DNA from: Acestrorhynchus altus
Lineage: Eukaryota > Chordata > Actinopteri > Characiformes > Acestrorhynchidae
Length of the DNA stretch: 64,000 bases
Assembly: GCA_034509495.1 (NCBI GenBank)
Contig: CM067507.1
Location: 20,825,121 to 20,889,120, forward strand
Direction: 5' to 3'
The position numbers and the translations under genes were made by a program. How positions within the stretch are numbered: position 1 is the stretch's first letter; each line of letters opens with the position of its first letter. The notes beneath the pieces are model-generated. The model saw only the letters and a list, made by a program, of their open reading frames with translations, did not search any database and was not told the origin of the DNA. Shown piece after piece: positions 1-13,734 of this stretch.

Positions 1-27
1 TTATATATATATATATATATATATATA
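1..27. repeat. (TA)n microsatellite
   Basis: An alternating TA run from the first base of the window; it may extend further upstream. Confidence 0.95.
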
Positions 28-1560
28 ATGACCCTTTTCACACTCATACTCCATATAGAATTTGTGGTAGAACACTTTTGATGTTTCAAACTTAACAAGT
101 GCACCTCCAAGTGTTTCAGCTTTCAGTTGGTCTACATCTGTGTCTGCCTCAATCGACAACAGAGTGGATGTTTCCCTCTATTATATGGGAATGGATGGTG
201 ACCTTTCAAATGTTAATGACCACCACATGCGCCTTCTTAACACCTCCTTTGCATTTTTAAGGCGACCCACTGATACAGTTTACGAATGCGAACTATTCAG
301 ACAAGCATCGAATTTCCTAACCATAGTTATTAGGACCAGTTTCACAGCAGACTACATCTGGGAGACAAAGAGACAGTGCGTGTACAGCAGGAGAAAGGGA
401 GTGTGTGTGGCGTGGTGAAGTACACATTTGTTTTCTAGCTAGTACAAAGAAACTAAATGAGGATGAACTTAGGCCATGGCCCGATTCTTGCTTTAACACA
501 GCCCGTTGCAACAATCCTGGTTTCAATTGCTGCAATCTTCAAGGTGCTGCTACTAAAATGGATAAGTGATCAGCAGCAGAGAATCATTTTAAGGATAACT
601 ACCCACAAGACTTAAATTTTTCTATATTTTTGTTAGTTTATGTGAGGAACATCAGAGCATTGCAGTGGAACAGGACTAATTGCCTTCAAGAAAGTGTGGT
701 CTGATGCAGACATGAGATAGGCCCATGTGAGAACACATTTGGGGGATATTTTAAAGAAACTGGACACCCTAAACCTGGCACACCTAAGCAGGCACACACA
801 AATAAGGGGTGTGAGGGTACAAGTGTGAATAATAAGACAGGACTTTGGAAGTCTAAGAAAGAGGTGAGTTGAGCTCATTATCATTAAAGGAACTAACACT
901 CTAACCACTTGTTCTGAACAGGGCTATTTTGACTGTGTGAGAACGGTGGTGCTGTGGTTCTTGATCTTTAAGCAAGTAAAGTAGAAAGCAAACATGTATA
1001 AAATGATGGTGTAGCACTATGTTTTACATCAGGTCTCTGTTTACATTTTTGGAAAACCAGCACATTGTGTTTGTCTTAACCCCCCAAATACTCTCTGACC
1101 TCAGACTTTACAGAAAGGCCAGTGTTTGTACTTTTAACAGGGTATAAGCAGTTGAAGAGGTCATGCTATGGACAGAGACAGCTGGGAACAAAGGTGCAGG
1201 GTTGCATTGCTAGTGTCAGCACCATCAGTCTGCTGCCCCACCTCACTCTTTCAATCACACTCACACTTGTCCTTATCTTCCAAACAACAGGCCCCTTCCC
1301 ACAGCTGTTATCTGATGGCTGGCATATTAATGAGAGGCCACAGAATGGCTGGCACTCAAAATAAACCTGCTGCACATTGTCATTGGATTTCTGTCTATGC
1401 TCAGTTCTTTCCGATCAGGGATGTTTTCTCGTTGTGTTGATGAAAAACATGTTTCAAGTTTTCAGCTGTCAACTTTCAGCCCCGTGGTCCTTATCTGTGA
1501 CTATGCAAGCAATTAAGCCCTGTTGCAAATGGTGCCAGTCAGTCATTATCTTATCTGCTG
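28..1560. other. No gene seen
   Basis: AT-rich DNA with only short open frames, no splice-bounded coding exon and no recognisable protein. I see no transposon ends here. Confidence 0.55.
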
Positions 1561-1564
1561 CATC

Positions 1565-1670
1565 CTAATAGGGTCACAGTGGATCCAGAGTCTACCTGGA
1601 ATCATCGGGAGCGAGGCAGGAGTACCCACCAGACAGGGCACCAGTTCATTGCAGGGTGCAAGTGTATATA
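1565..1670 (+). repeat. Dispersed short repeat (GCGAGGCAGGAGTACCC type)
   Basis: The wording GGGTCACAGTGGATCCAGAG, GAGCGAGGCAGGAGTA and AGACAGGGCACCAGTTCATT resembles a common fish interspersed repeat. A reverse-strand copy is at 28655-28730 (ATAGACTGGTACCCTGTCC). Too short to assign a class. Confidence 0.5.
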
Positions 1671-1869
1671 CAAATGCATGAATAAACAAGAGCATGGTAT
1701 CTAATTTTCTAGATGACATACCAAACAAAGCCAATCCCTATATCTGTATCGCAAGCAATTTTGAATAAAAGGCAGCAATTAAAGTGCATAGAGGTCACTC
1801 TGTGAATGGTCCTCTAAAGGGCAAAATTACAACTGGGACACCATAGAATTTCATAGTTCTTACAGGGAT

Positions 1870-3664
1870 AGAATTGAATATAAGGTTCAAGGTTCAATTT
1901 AATGTCACGTACATAGTTATACACAGTACAACATGCAGTGAAATGCTTTTTTTTTTTACAACTGTCTGCACCCACAGATCAATAGGGGGAGATGGTATAA
2001 ATATGAGAATAAATATGTTCAATCTGAGTAGGAAAATAAATAAGTAATAAAACTAACTAAATATCTAGCTCTGAGACTAAATAACTCTGAGGAAGGAAAT
2101 AATTTAGTGAGGTAGGTGTGTGAATAGTTTCCAGTTGTGTATCAAACCTGAGAGGTGTATAAAGTGCCAGGTGCAACGTTTTGCTACATAGTGTTGTTTA
2201 AATAGAGTGTTGGTGAATATGTGAGTCCGTTGGTAACTTATGAGAGTTCAATATGTGAGATGTGGGATTTTGGGTTAGAAATGAAGTTGGATCTGGTTCA
2301 GAGTCCGAACAGCCTGAGGGAAGAAGCTCAGTCTCATCCTTTCTGTGGTGGATCTCAGTGAGCAGAACCGCTTTCCTGATGGCAGCAAAGGAAAAAGCCC
2401 ATTGTTAGGATGACTTAGGTCCTTCACGATCTTCATGGCTTTGACCAGCACTGCTTGTTATAGATAGTCTGCAGATCTGGAAGTGTTGTCCTCACGATGC
2501 ACTCAGCAGAACGCACCACTCTCTCCACGGTCTGTCTGTCCCGTTTGGTGCTGTTTCCGAACCAGTCCACGGAGTTCCTCCTCAGGATGCTCTCAATGGT
2601 GCAGGAGTAGAAGTTCTGCAGTACCATGGAGGGAAGTCTGAAGTCCCTAAGTCGTCTGAGGAAGTAGAGATGCTGTAAGGCTTTCTTTGCCAGGATGTCG
2701 GCATGGCAAGGTCTTGCGAGATGTTGACTCCAAGGTACTGGAAGCTTTCTATGCTCTCTATATCTGCACCGTTGAGCCGTACTGGTTGGTACTCGTCTGT
2801 CTCCTGCTGCAGTCCACTATCAGCTCCTTGGTTTCGCTGACATTGAGCAGGAGATGGTTGCCCAGGCACCAGTTTCCCAGGCGTGCAATCTCCTCTAGGT
2901 AGGCCTTCTCATCGTTGTTGGAGATCAGGCCCACTATGACCGTGTCATCAGCAAACTTGATGTTGGAGCTTGAAGAGGCCACGCAGTCATGGATGTACAA
3001 GGAGTACAGACGGGGTGATAGAACACAGCTCTGAGGAGCACCAATGCTGAGGGTGACAGTGGGAGAGACATGGTTTCCCACTCGCACTGTTTGTGGTCTG
3101 TTGGTGAGGAAGCTGGAGATCCAGTCACACAGTGATGGATGAAGTCTCAGATCTACCAGCTTGGTAGTCAGTTTGGAAGGAATAATAGTGTTAAGTGCTA
3201 AACTGTAGTCAAGAAACAGCATTCTGACATAACTGTTCCTTCCAGTGTCCAGATGTGACAGTGTGGTGTGAAGCAGATGTGTGATGGCATTGTCTGTAGA
3301 GCGGATTTGACGGTATGCGAACTGGAATGGGTCCAGAGAGTCCGGTAGTGATGAAGTGATGAAGTCTCTGACAAGCTTTTCAAAGCACTTTATCACGACT
3401 GATGTGAGGACCACAGGGCGGTAGTCGTTGAGACAGGCCGGTTGTGGTTTCTTTGGGATCCCTTGAAGCACGTAGGGACTGTGCTCAGTGACAGAGAAAG
3501 GTTGAAGATGACAGCAAAGATAGGAGCGAGCTGATCTATGCAAGCTCTCAGCACCTGACCACATAGACTGTCGGGTCCTGGTGACTTCCTGGCATTTACA
3601 GTCTTGAACACTTTCCTCATGTCTCTCTCAGTGATGATGAACCTGGACGCTCCTCTGAGTGGTT
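1870..3664 (-). mobile_element. L2/CR1-type LINE, 5'-truncated, reverse orientation
   Basis: On the minus strand the open frame at 2758-3564 reads as a non-LTR reverse transcriptase. ARKSPGPDSLCGQVLRACID (upstream frame), CLNDYRPVVLTSVVIKCFEK, FQFAYR, RMLFLDYSLALNTI and the catalytic IKFADDTVIVGL (around plus 2935-2965) are in family order. The C-terminal part continues in other frames down to about 2430 (FYSCTIESIL, WFGNSTKRDRQTVERVV). The 3' end (plus 1877-1950) carries two TTGAACC units next to an A-rich tract. Frameshifts and a missing 5' end show it is inactive. Non-LTR elements of the L2/CR1 group are abundant in fish; the exact family is not assigned. Confidence 0.85.
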
Positions 3665-4115
3665 CTGTGCATTCTATAGAATAGAATGGCCTTATTGTCA
3701 CTATACACATGTACAACGAGACAGAAAGCCATTTCTTTCACAGTGCAAACATGTACCATAAAATAAAACGGATATGTTGTTATCCACACTTATTGGACAT
3801 TATTAGATTTTGCACAGTAGTAGTGGTATTGGACAGTGAGAGTAATGGTATTCACAGATATTACACAGTAATGGAATGAACAGTGTTTTCAATAATATTA
3901 AATATTGCACTGCTGGATAAGACGTCCAGGGGGTTTGGAGGTTAGACTATAAATCAGCGCATGTGTGAGTTCAGAGTAGTTATGGCTTTTGGGAAAAAAC
4001 TGTTCTTGAATCTGTTTATCCTTGTTCTGATGCACCTGTAGCAAGTCAAACAGTTCAAAACCAGGGTGGGAGCTGTCCTTGATGAAACGTGTAAACGACA
4101 ACTGCAAGACTAAAG
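3665..4115 (-). mobile_element. 3' end of a second L2-type LINE, reverse orientation
   Basis: The minus strand ends in TGACAATAAGGCCATTCTAT plus TTCTATAG, the AATAAGGCCATTCTATTC tail I associate with fish L2 elements. Upstream of it (plus 3980-4090) lie the 3' ORF2/UTR phrases TTGAATCTGTTTATCCTTGT and CAGGGTGGGAGCTGTCCTTG. It abuts the truncated 5' side of the LINE at 1870-3664 in the same orientation, suggesting insertion into that older copy. Confidence 0.65.
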
Positions 4116-6070
4116 GCACATTGTTTGGGACACGAGCGAGAGAAGGAGAAGGAAGTTTGTTTGGGAGCCTAGTTGTGCAGCTGGTGTTAAACTTGAGCTT
4201 GAAGTGCTTCTTTCCATTTGGACATTGGTGGGCTTTCTGAAGTCGTACCTTGTGGTCAGTGGGGTGAAGGCCTCAGGCATTGATCAATAGCTGGTTTGTG
4301 ACAAAAAGTCCTGTGTTAATCTTGTGTGTTTAGCCTTGTTCCTGAAAGCAAGTTTGTTTCCCAGACCTAAAAGGGAAAGGCTGCTTGTGATGTTTTCAGG
4401 CTTGCATTCTTACTTGCATGTGTCATTCAATACACATCCCCATGTGTGCAGGTTGTGCACTGTGACTCATTTATGGTGACATACAAACCCTGGCTCTGGT
4501 GGACAAACAAGGTCAAATGGAGTTATTTTTCAAGCATCTCTTCCACTGCTTGGCTTAACAGCAAATGTGATACCAGCAATTGATAATTGTGCTTTGATAG
4601 TGGGGAGTTACATTTACTGGTCTATAGTGGGAGCTACTCATTGAGTTGGTGTTTCAGTGAGAACGCACAAAGCTCAATTCACTTTTTTTTTTTTTCTCTT
4701 TTCCTTTTTAATAAAAATGGCCCTAAATAAGTCATTTGCCAAAAGGGGTGGGGTGGGGGGGGTGAAGGGCAGTGAAGAGGGGATTAAGGAGAGGAAATTA
4801 AAGAAGGGGCAGCTGGGGATAGGAGTGTGAGGAGTTGTTCTTCTCTTATGTCTATTTCAAACACCGAAGTGGTTTCACACATGAACCTAGGCTGCATGTC
4901 TTTGGCATGTGCCACATATCTCAAATGCAGTCTATGACACACAGTTTTGATTCGCTGGATGTGTTTGTCTCTTCATTTTGAAGCTGACAGAAGACTTTTT
5001 ATGAGCCACCCACCAGCAGCTCCTTTAGCTGCCGTTGTGCCAGCTTGCGGGTTCGTTATTTACAGAGCTGTAAGGCTGGCTTCTGAACAAGCTCACAGCA
5101 CATCATTTAGTAGGTCTATGATGGCAAGGCTCTCATAATAAATACTCTCTTTTGTAGTCACCACCAAGCAATGGTGAGAGCCAGGTACGCAACAGAAAAT
5201 GGGACTTGCATGGCGCAGAATAGTTGCATTTTCACTGCTGTTAGTGAACCCGAGGTGCCGTGATCATAATGTGTTTTCATTCTCAGCAAATGAGAGGTGA
5301 ACTGTAAAAAACAGCTTCAACAACTGATCACAATACTGCTGATGGTGGCGAGATGATTAGATCTTCTGTGATGCATCTTCACTGTAAAACGAGTGTAGCA
5401 CTGCCAAATAGAGTGCAGCGTATATCCAGCCTTCTAATAATTGACTACAAATACTGCCAGAGGACAGGATGACCTTAAACAAACTGTGTCCCGTGGAATG
5501 GAGGAGTGAAGCCATGCTGCTGTGAAACATTAGCATTAACAGACTAATGTCACAAAGTGTAAGATACTTGAGAACAGATGCACTGGGACTTTGAGTGAGA
5601 ATGCTGAGAAGCAGTGTGCTTTGGAATCCTAGCTGCCGTCCACAAAATGACGCCATTTAGATCTACCACCGCGACACGGAGAGAAATGATGATTGAGGGT
5701 ACTTGAAGGACCACTTCATCTTTATCATCAAATTTGAACCCGACATGAAACCATTAACCTTGTGGTCATGTCCTAGCTTTTCCCCGCTCTTACGAAATTC
5801 TGTTTCCTTTCAGGCAAGACCAGCCCAAATCCTTCCCAGATTCCCTTGTCAGCTCGCTGGAGATACAGGGTTGGATGGGGCACCAGATGTTGTTATTTAT
5901 CATTCGTTCTTGAAGAATATCCTTTAAAGTTATAAAGCCTCTGCAGCTGAGTCCCTCGGGCATTGAAAGCCTTGACATGTGGGCATGAATCACACAACAC
6001 AATGCTAACGCGTGTGTGTATGTCACGGCTTGGTTTGCACAGCGGTTTGGACCTCATGGTTGAATGGTAC
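4116..6070. other. No gene seen
   Basis: No supported coding exon. 4116-4290 may belong to the flanking LINEs but I could not confirm it. A poly-T tract lies at 4683-4695 and a G-rich run near 4746-4762. The open frames are short and unlike known proteins. Confidence 0.5.
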
Positions 6071-6074
6071 AATG

Positions 6075-6133
6075 AAAACAAAACAAAACAAAACAAAACA
6101 AAACAAAACAAAACAAAACAAAACAAAACAAAA
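6075..6133. repeat. (AAAAC)n microsatellite
   Basis: About eleven uninterrupted AAAAC units. Confidence 0.95.
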
Positions 6134-6215
6134 AGGTTGTTCATGTTACAGTTGGTGTAGCTCCCCAATGTCATTAATACAGCAGTAAAATGTAAATGTT
6201 AGCGTGTTCAATTTG

Positions 6216-6218
<3 letters not shown>

Positions 6219-6266
<48 letters not shown>
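6219..6266. repeat. (CA)n microsatellite
   Basis: About 24 uninterrupted CA units. Confidence 0.97.
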
Positions 6267-6268
<2 letters not shown>

Positions 6269-9200
6269 ACATGCCATCCTCATTCAATTCAGTTGAAATA
6301 AGATGTTAAATGAGAATATTAGAGGAATATGTATCTGAAATACTGTTGTTTTGAATCCTAAGGTGAGCAATGAGAGGGAAAAAGGAGAGAAAGAAGGACG
6401 TCAAACAAGACTACGGTTAATACTGTATAGCAAAACTTCTAAGGCACAACATTTCCTACAATAACGTGTAAATCCTGTGACTTACAGTTTAAAGGATACA
6501 TCCCCTTTATCTCCCACCCATTGCTGCAGCAATCAAACAGAATGTTAACATTTGAAAGGTTGTCAAACACCAGTGTGTAACAGAGGGGAAAAATCCTCTC
6601 TATTTTGTCATAAACTGAGGCAAACTTACGACCGCAGCAGAACTGAATTTTTAACCATTTGGCTTGGTTTGGAACAGCAAGAGTGTAATTTATGAGCATG
6701 AATTGCCTTTTTGTTGGACAAATTACATGTTGTACTCAAATGCTACACAGACTATGAGTATGAAAATGGATGTAGATATAAAAGATATATGAAGTTTACC
6801 AATCACCAATATTTCCCTCTAAAACCAGAACTTTAAAACTCTGCTCTAATGTAACAGGAACATGAAATACAACCTCCCAGCTAAGGAGTTTCGCAATGAG
6901 GATATTCAATATTTGTAATCTCATCCACATGTTATAATTTAAACACCAGTAATGATACATTTTCTTCATCTACTTAAGTTCATTGGTCTTTTATTCTGAC
7001 TAATAAGCATGATGTCGTTCCATCAGTTCCATCAGTTCCATCAGTCATTCTAATTCACTGCTCAATGCAGATGTTTTCAGTTCTGCAAAAATGCTTTTTG
7101 CACATTCTAGTCACCCCTTTTTTTTTTTTCTTTTTTTTTGCTTTGAGAGGAAACCAGCAAGATAATGAATCTTTCTCTGAGACTTGGCCTTGGAACCTTG
7201 CAGCTTCACCATATGCATTCTTGTGCAAAGCATCATACTTTATCATGGTCCAAAGGTTACATAAATGCCTGTTGTATGATCTTAATTAGTTGTCCATAGC
7301 AGCATATCTGAAATTAAAATATTACCCAAGGAACTGCACTGGGAACATTTAACAATTTCATATGTACCTTCCTTTCTTCACAATCCTATAGATATACAGT
7401 AGCCATAGACGGTGTTGACATAGTCTATCATGTGCGTGCTATTGGACAGGAATTAGGTCACTGTATTCAGGCCACGTTACATTTGAATAGAGTGGACTGT
7501 GACCTGCTGGTAAGGTGACGCAAACAGATCCAGTGAATAAGAGCAGTGAAATGTGACAGTTTTATGGCAGGTTAGTCAGATCAATTTAATGTCCTCCTTT
7601 ATCTCTGTAGACACAAGAAGAAAGTGTGAATGGAAGGATATAAAAGCTGTCCATACCTTTGGAAACATCAAACATTCCCAAGTGCAGGAGTCATGTAATG
7701 CCAGTACAGACAAACTTAACTTTTCAAACTACACTGAGAGGTGTGAAGTGTGGCATGAGCCCCATAATAGATGGACTCGGTGGAATTTCACCTATTGATC
7801 TGTCACTTAGGCTTGTACAGCATTATCCAGTTGGCTCTAAACATGGATGGAATAGAAAGCAGCTATGAGTAAAGGCTTTCCATTTTCATCTCAAGTCTTT
7901 GGAAGCTGTCAGTTTTTCTTCCCCATAGTCCTGGCATGCCGTTGCCTATTATAAATAAACTGTCTCCTGAACACCCACTGCAGTAACAAGGTCCCAGGGC
8001 ACGGATCAGGTTTCTATCCCAGGCTGGAGAAATGATATCTTCTTTCTACTGTGTTAGTCAGCAGTCAATAGGGAGAACTTCAGTTTCTCAGACAGATGCT
8101 GGTATTGACACTTTCTTTTTTCAGCCACCCTCAGCCATGCGCCTTAAGTGTCCTTGTAAGCTTTATCCTTTCATCACCATTTCACCTGTTGCCTTGGCTG
8201 ACTTCACAGTGCCTGCTTCTCTCCTCTGGGGAGTGGAAGTGAAACTTAGTGAGAGAGTGAGCTTGCAATGTGGAAATGGCTGCTACATTCTGTTGATCAC
8301 TTATGAGAGGGTGTTCATGCTTACCTGCAGTCTAGCTCCAGCTTGCTCACTAGTTCTTGGTTTGAGTATAGACTATAGGAAGGTTTTTTTTTAAACCCTT
8401 CTCTTGGGTTCCAATCAAATTTTCATTCTCCATGACTGTGTCCACACAGAGCACACAGAGCTTCAGAACACACACGATTAATTTGGATAATATTCATTCA
8501 GCTATTATTATTTGGTGTTCCCAGTCAACAACGGTGGTCATTAGAAATGAATGGGTGATACTAGAGTAAGTGTATTAAATAGGGTTGAGGTTACATCAGA
8601 TCCTTATCTTACACCCTCGCATGCATGCGTGTAAAGCAGGGTTGTGGTGTGGATCCAGGCTGGAAGCAGGGGAAGTTCTTCAAGGGGAGACTAATTTTAG
8701 AAAGCTCTCTCATTTTCAAGATATTTATGCTGTTCCAACTCCTGACTGTTTGGGAGATTTGGGATTATTACTACCATTTATTTTTTCTTGATTAATTATT
8801 CAACTAATCAAAGCTACTAATTTCTCTGATAACTACAAGAAGTCAAACGGAGCATTTCACCTTACATTTCTTTTATTTTGTCAAAAACAAACTGTATATA
8901 CTGAAGTAATAAAAAAGAAGATTGGATTGGTGAGAAACAGGTGGTGTTTTTACTGTGTAGAATCACTAATTCATATCTACAGTGTTGGGAGTATAAGAGG
9001 TTAGGGTTTCCTTTTAGGTAATTCATTTATTGCAATGTAACATACATGTCCTGCTACAACAGGACATCTGTCTCAAACTGTCTCAAACTGTGTATTTTAT
9101 ATCTATATGTATGTTATAATGTATATTTTTGGATGAATAAAATACAGGTGCCTGGAAAAAAACATGCTTAACAACATACTTAATTAACACATTGATGTTT

Positions 9201-11020
9201 TATATATTCATACATCGAGGGAAAGACTTTATTACCTTCATCTTCACATTGGTGCATGCATTAGTTAAAGTAGAGTAAATTGAACTTTACATTAGTTAAT
9301 ACATGAGAACTTTATTTTATTTGTTCTGCATTATTTCTTGATGAGTACATGCCTTAGTTATGTCCAGTTCAAGTACCCTTAATAGGAAGTGTTACCAAGG
9401 ATTCTCAAGGGCTTAGTGATGGCAAAACGTTTATTTAATGCTTAAATGGTTCTTTGCCTAGTGAAATTGTTCTCCTTTACAGAGCTTCCTCCCCACTATT
9501 ATTACAAACCAAATACCATTTATAGTATAGAACCTTCCATAAAACCCCTTTTGGTACTTTGGTTCTTGAAGTGTGCAGAGTTAGATTCCAGTATTACATA
9601 ACCAAATCCAAAGCACGCCATTCTGCCTTTAAATCAGGATTTTGCCTCTCGGAGCCAGTTCTGTGAATCTTCCTGCCAAGCTTATAAAAAGCTGCTCATG
9701 CTTGGCATGGATTGCTGTTAAAGGTGGTTGGCTATAGATAGGTATGCTGCTGACCATTGTAGATGATTTAATCCATGAGTGAGCATGAGTGTCTCACCTC
9801 CAAAATGACACAGCCATGTCAGTGGTCCTTTTAAAGTGGTCCAAGGTACCCTTACTAAACAGAGCATGAAACAGTAGATGGACAGAACAGTGTGGGACGT
9901 ATGAAACTCAGCATGATTTGCCACTTTTCTGCCCATATGTTATTTGATACAGCTGACTTTGTTCCTTGTAGGGAAGTGTAAATTAGAACACGCGGGTCCA
10001 TGTAACAAGGTTTCTGTTTGCAATTATAGCATCAAAAGCACTTATTACTAATGAAATCCAAATTGCTGCTTTTAAATCTGCTGCCCACACCAAAAACCAC
10101 TTAAAGCAAATACCTCTCTGTACCCTATTTTGCAACAGAGCCTAATGTTCAGGACAATCACCTTTTGTCCAGCTGACTTTTTGCTTCTTGTGCAGAAAAA
10201 AAAATGAGCTCTGCTAAAATTTGATCAAGCTCTCTAGAATCCTCACAAAAGAGGTTTGTTTTGTCCTCGGCATGCCCATGCCATGAGGACAACAGGAGAG
10301 TGAAATGGGTTTCAGAGGTCCAGACCATGTGGTCCTCATCTGGTGCTTAGCAGGCTATGAGAAGTAAAGCCATAAGCATATCCTCAGTGCTCTGTAAAGG
10401 ACAAACATTTAGGGCATCAGAATTCCCCAGCTGCAGCCCATTTGGATGTATCAATTTAATATATAGCCAATCTCCTCTAATCTACATACTGTACATACTA
10501 ACAATAAAAGCCTGTGTCCAAGCAGTGTCACTGAAAATAGCCACTTCCTCTGGAATGGCCACAATTACTATAGAGTATTTTGCTGACAATTTAACCACGA
10601 CAGCAGAAATGATCCACTTTAACTAGCCTTAAAGCCACTGCACAACAGTATAACCTCTGCATGTAGCCCTAAGGAGTCACTGATTATGCTAGATCAATGA
10701 TCAAACTATGGCTACATTGAGCATCGCTGTGAACTTGCTTGGCTTGACACACCATGATACTTAATATTGATAGAGCAAGCAGAAATATAGACAGATAATA
10801 TAAACATGATCCAAAATTCATTTAAGTGCATATGGGATTGGGTTGGTGCTGTGTTTATCCTTCCTCCTTTCTTATTTAATGAAGACACACACAAAAACGA
10901 CTCTGTACAGTTCTGAATACACTAGGAAAGTGGAGGAATGCGTGAGAGGGACATAGACAGACAAATTGTGCCTATATTGTTTGGAGTCACAGGAGAAAAT
11001 GAAGTTACACCTAAACAGAC
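6267..11020. other. No gene seen
   Basis: About 4.7 kb without a supportable gene. Noted: a threefold GTTCCATCA repeat at 7018-7046, a poly-T tract at 7118-7139, and GGTTCTT-type fragments at 9448-9570 that may be eroded MITE sequence. No splice-bounded exon or RNA gene recognised. Confidence 0.5.
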
Positions 11021-11022
11021 AA

Positions 11023-11023
<1 letters not shown>

Positions 11024-11086
<63 letters not shown>

Positions 11087-11090
11087 ACAC
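11024..11090. repeat. (CA)n microsatellite
   Basis: About 33 CA units with a single T interruption at 11081. Confidence 0.97.
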
Positions 11091-11221
11091 TAGTGAGTGG
11101 GGCAGTTTGATTTAGTGGTTTGGGGTTTGGTGAAATGTATTTTTGGTTAGTAAAACATGTCCTGAACATTACTATTTTATTTTCAGGACATTCAGTCCTC
11201 CCATTCCCACTTCCTGACAAT

Positions 11222-11286
11222 TCAGGGGATTAAACATGCAACCTTCTCATCTCAAACCCATTTCTTAGGCCATGGTTGCCCCTGAA
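11222..11286 (+). repeat. Dispersed-repeat tail (GCAACCTTCTC ... GGTTGCCCC)
   Basis: ATGCAACCTTCTCATCTCAA followed by TTCTTAGGCCATGGTTGCCC matches the 3' half of the repeat at 21040-21236. Confidence 0.5.
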
Positions 11287-11289
11287 AGG

Positions 11290-13730
11290 ACCACAGCTTT
11301 GTTTACATTTATTGGTCACGTCAATAAAAAGGCCGAAACACACTTTGATTGTTATTCATTTTGATAGAATTCATTTATTCACTGACCATACTACTATAAA
11401 AACGTAATTTGTGTAATTTGATACAGACAGTATACAAAGTACTACACACAACATCACCAGGCCATCTGATCAAAGGGATTTTTCGGACTGAGCCCTGTGA
11501 AGAATTCCTTAATTAAAAAGAGACTGAGCAGACAGCACAAATGGGCTGTAGGCATGCTGATGGTGGTCTGCTCAGGGTCGGGCTAAGGAGCTGATCATAT
11601 GAGAATGGAGAGTGATAAGTATGGGAGAGAGTGAAGATATTTGGCCTCTGATTGAACCTGGTGTCGAATCCTCATCCACAGCTTAAGGATATTTTATGAG
11701 CCACATTCTAGAGTTCCCCTCCCTGTGCGTACAGTGGTGTAGTTTGTCTGCATGGCTATTTTGGAAAGCTGGACGCTTTGAGTTCCACATTTTCTTGATG
11801 GCCACCTTCCTTTCTCCTCTGCAGCAAGCCAGTGCAGAGACGTCAAATGGAAATTGGGAGTGTTTGCTTTTTGAAATTAGATCTGTCAAAATATGGTGTG
11901 TGTACTGACAGAGAGAGAAGCAGACAGAGGCAGAGAGCAGTAGTGTGTGTTGGTTGAAAAGTTTGAATGACTCCATGCGATGGTCTGTGTGTTTGCGTGG
12001 GAGAAGGTGTTAGTAAGGAATTCAGGTAATGCTGTTTTACTTAGCTTTGGAAGGCAACCAAACGCTGTAAGAGCAACTCTGGAAGTAGAATCATTGACCC
12101 GTTGTGGAACACAGAGTGAAGCAGAACAGTGGGCCTATTCAAACCAAAAATTTTCCCTGGCACCACTTTTAAAATGGTAAAAAAAAATGAGATCACTCGT
12201 TTTTGAAAACTCAAGTCAAACGTGAAAGAGAATGTCCTTTCTTTCCAAAACAGCAGCAGCAGATTATTTTGTCTTTTGCTCCAGCTTGGGGGAGAAAGTG
12301 GGCTTGGAGTTACTGTCATTTCCGAGAGACCAGTTTAATCTCTCGGGGCTTTTATTGATTCCGTCTGCCTCTGTTGTTCTGTGGGAATGACGGAGCCTTT
12401 AAACATTTCAACGTTTGCTACCGTTTGTGGACAAAAGAATGCTTTATCTTTGGCCCATCACCTACCCTTTATACCATTCTGACTCAGCAATAAAGTAGAA
12501 TTATCTGTAGACGTCTCAAGCCCACAAATGGGACATTTTTTGATGGTTTACATCAATTTGAACTCCCACACCTTAAATTCAAAGCGGATATAATAACTAA
12601 CATACAATCTGATAGAAACGACTACCTTACGAGTCTCTGACCATGAGCTCCAGATCAAGTGAGAAGCTTTAGGGAAATGATTATTTTCGCTTAAGTAACT
12701 GAATGTGGCTAGCAATGAAATCCAGATGGGCTTTCAGGATGTTGCTGCCAGAACTGGGTTTTGGCTATATCTGCAGGATCCATGGAGCGCATTATAAAGC
12801 CCCAAAAAATGGTAGATGTCTCATCTGTTGCATAACCAGGTCTTCTAACGGTGTGTCCATAGAGGCAAACCTTTATGAAGCTATACAATGAAATGGAATT
12901 GAAGCAAACTATGGTCTGATTATATGTTTATATATTTAGTAGCAGCAAATGTTCCTTTAACAGTCTGAATATGCTTCAAACTGGGTGTTTGATATTTTAT
13001 TTCCGCCACCTCTTGTGTCAATACAGTGTGTCAATAACGCATACACACAAGCGCACCCTCCACCCTGTACTAGTGCACGTGGATGATTTTTGAGGGCATG
13101 TGCGTCTTGTCTTTATGAGAGCATTCAAATTAGAGCTACTCTGATTTCATGTCATTTTGTTTAAGGGATCATAACCCACACTGCTGCTCCTGTCACTTTA
13201 CATCTGGATTTCATGGTTGTGACTGTGACAAGTTCGTTACTGGGTTAAAGCAGTCCATGGGGTATTGCTTGCTTTATGCTCCATTAAAACCCATTCTGGT
13301 CAGGTACTTTGACTATATTTTGTTCTGTTAAGAGCCCTTTCAACGTCATGTTGCTATTTTTCTAAGTTCATTACAAACCTCTTTTGTCCTTGTTTTGTAA
13401 GCCTGTCAGCATGTGTACACATAAAAACAGTCAGTTTCACAGTGTCAATTACCAGTCCACTGCCAACACACAAGCAGCAAATTATGTTTACAATTGTAGC
13501 ACAAGGCAAACAATTGTTACAGCTGTGCTGCACTGTCTCAATGGGAATACGTGAGCAAATGCACCAAACACAGTATATTTTAATTGTACCACAATTGAGC
13601 ATTTTATGCACTTTACACAAGTTGCAGTGCCATTTAGTGTTAGTTCCAAAAGCATAATTGCACTAAAATAACCCGCTTGCCAATCCAAGTATTTTTTTGC
13701 TAAATAACTTTTTCGATGAGATGTAGAAAG
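11290..13730. other. No gene seen
   Basis: No supported coding exon. An 8-bp perfect inverted repeat CCGAGAGA/TCTCTCGG with a 9-nt loop lies at 12322-12346 in a relatively mixed-composition stretch (about 12230-12480). No terminal repeats of mobile elements found. Confidence 0.5.
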
Positions 13731-13734
13731 CCCC

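Noticed and set aside
5893..6174. Phe/Cys/Leu repeat frame across the (AAAAC)n run
   Set aside because: A translation of a microsatellite.
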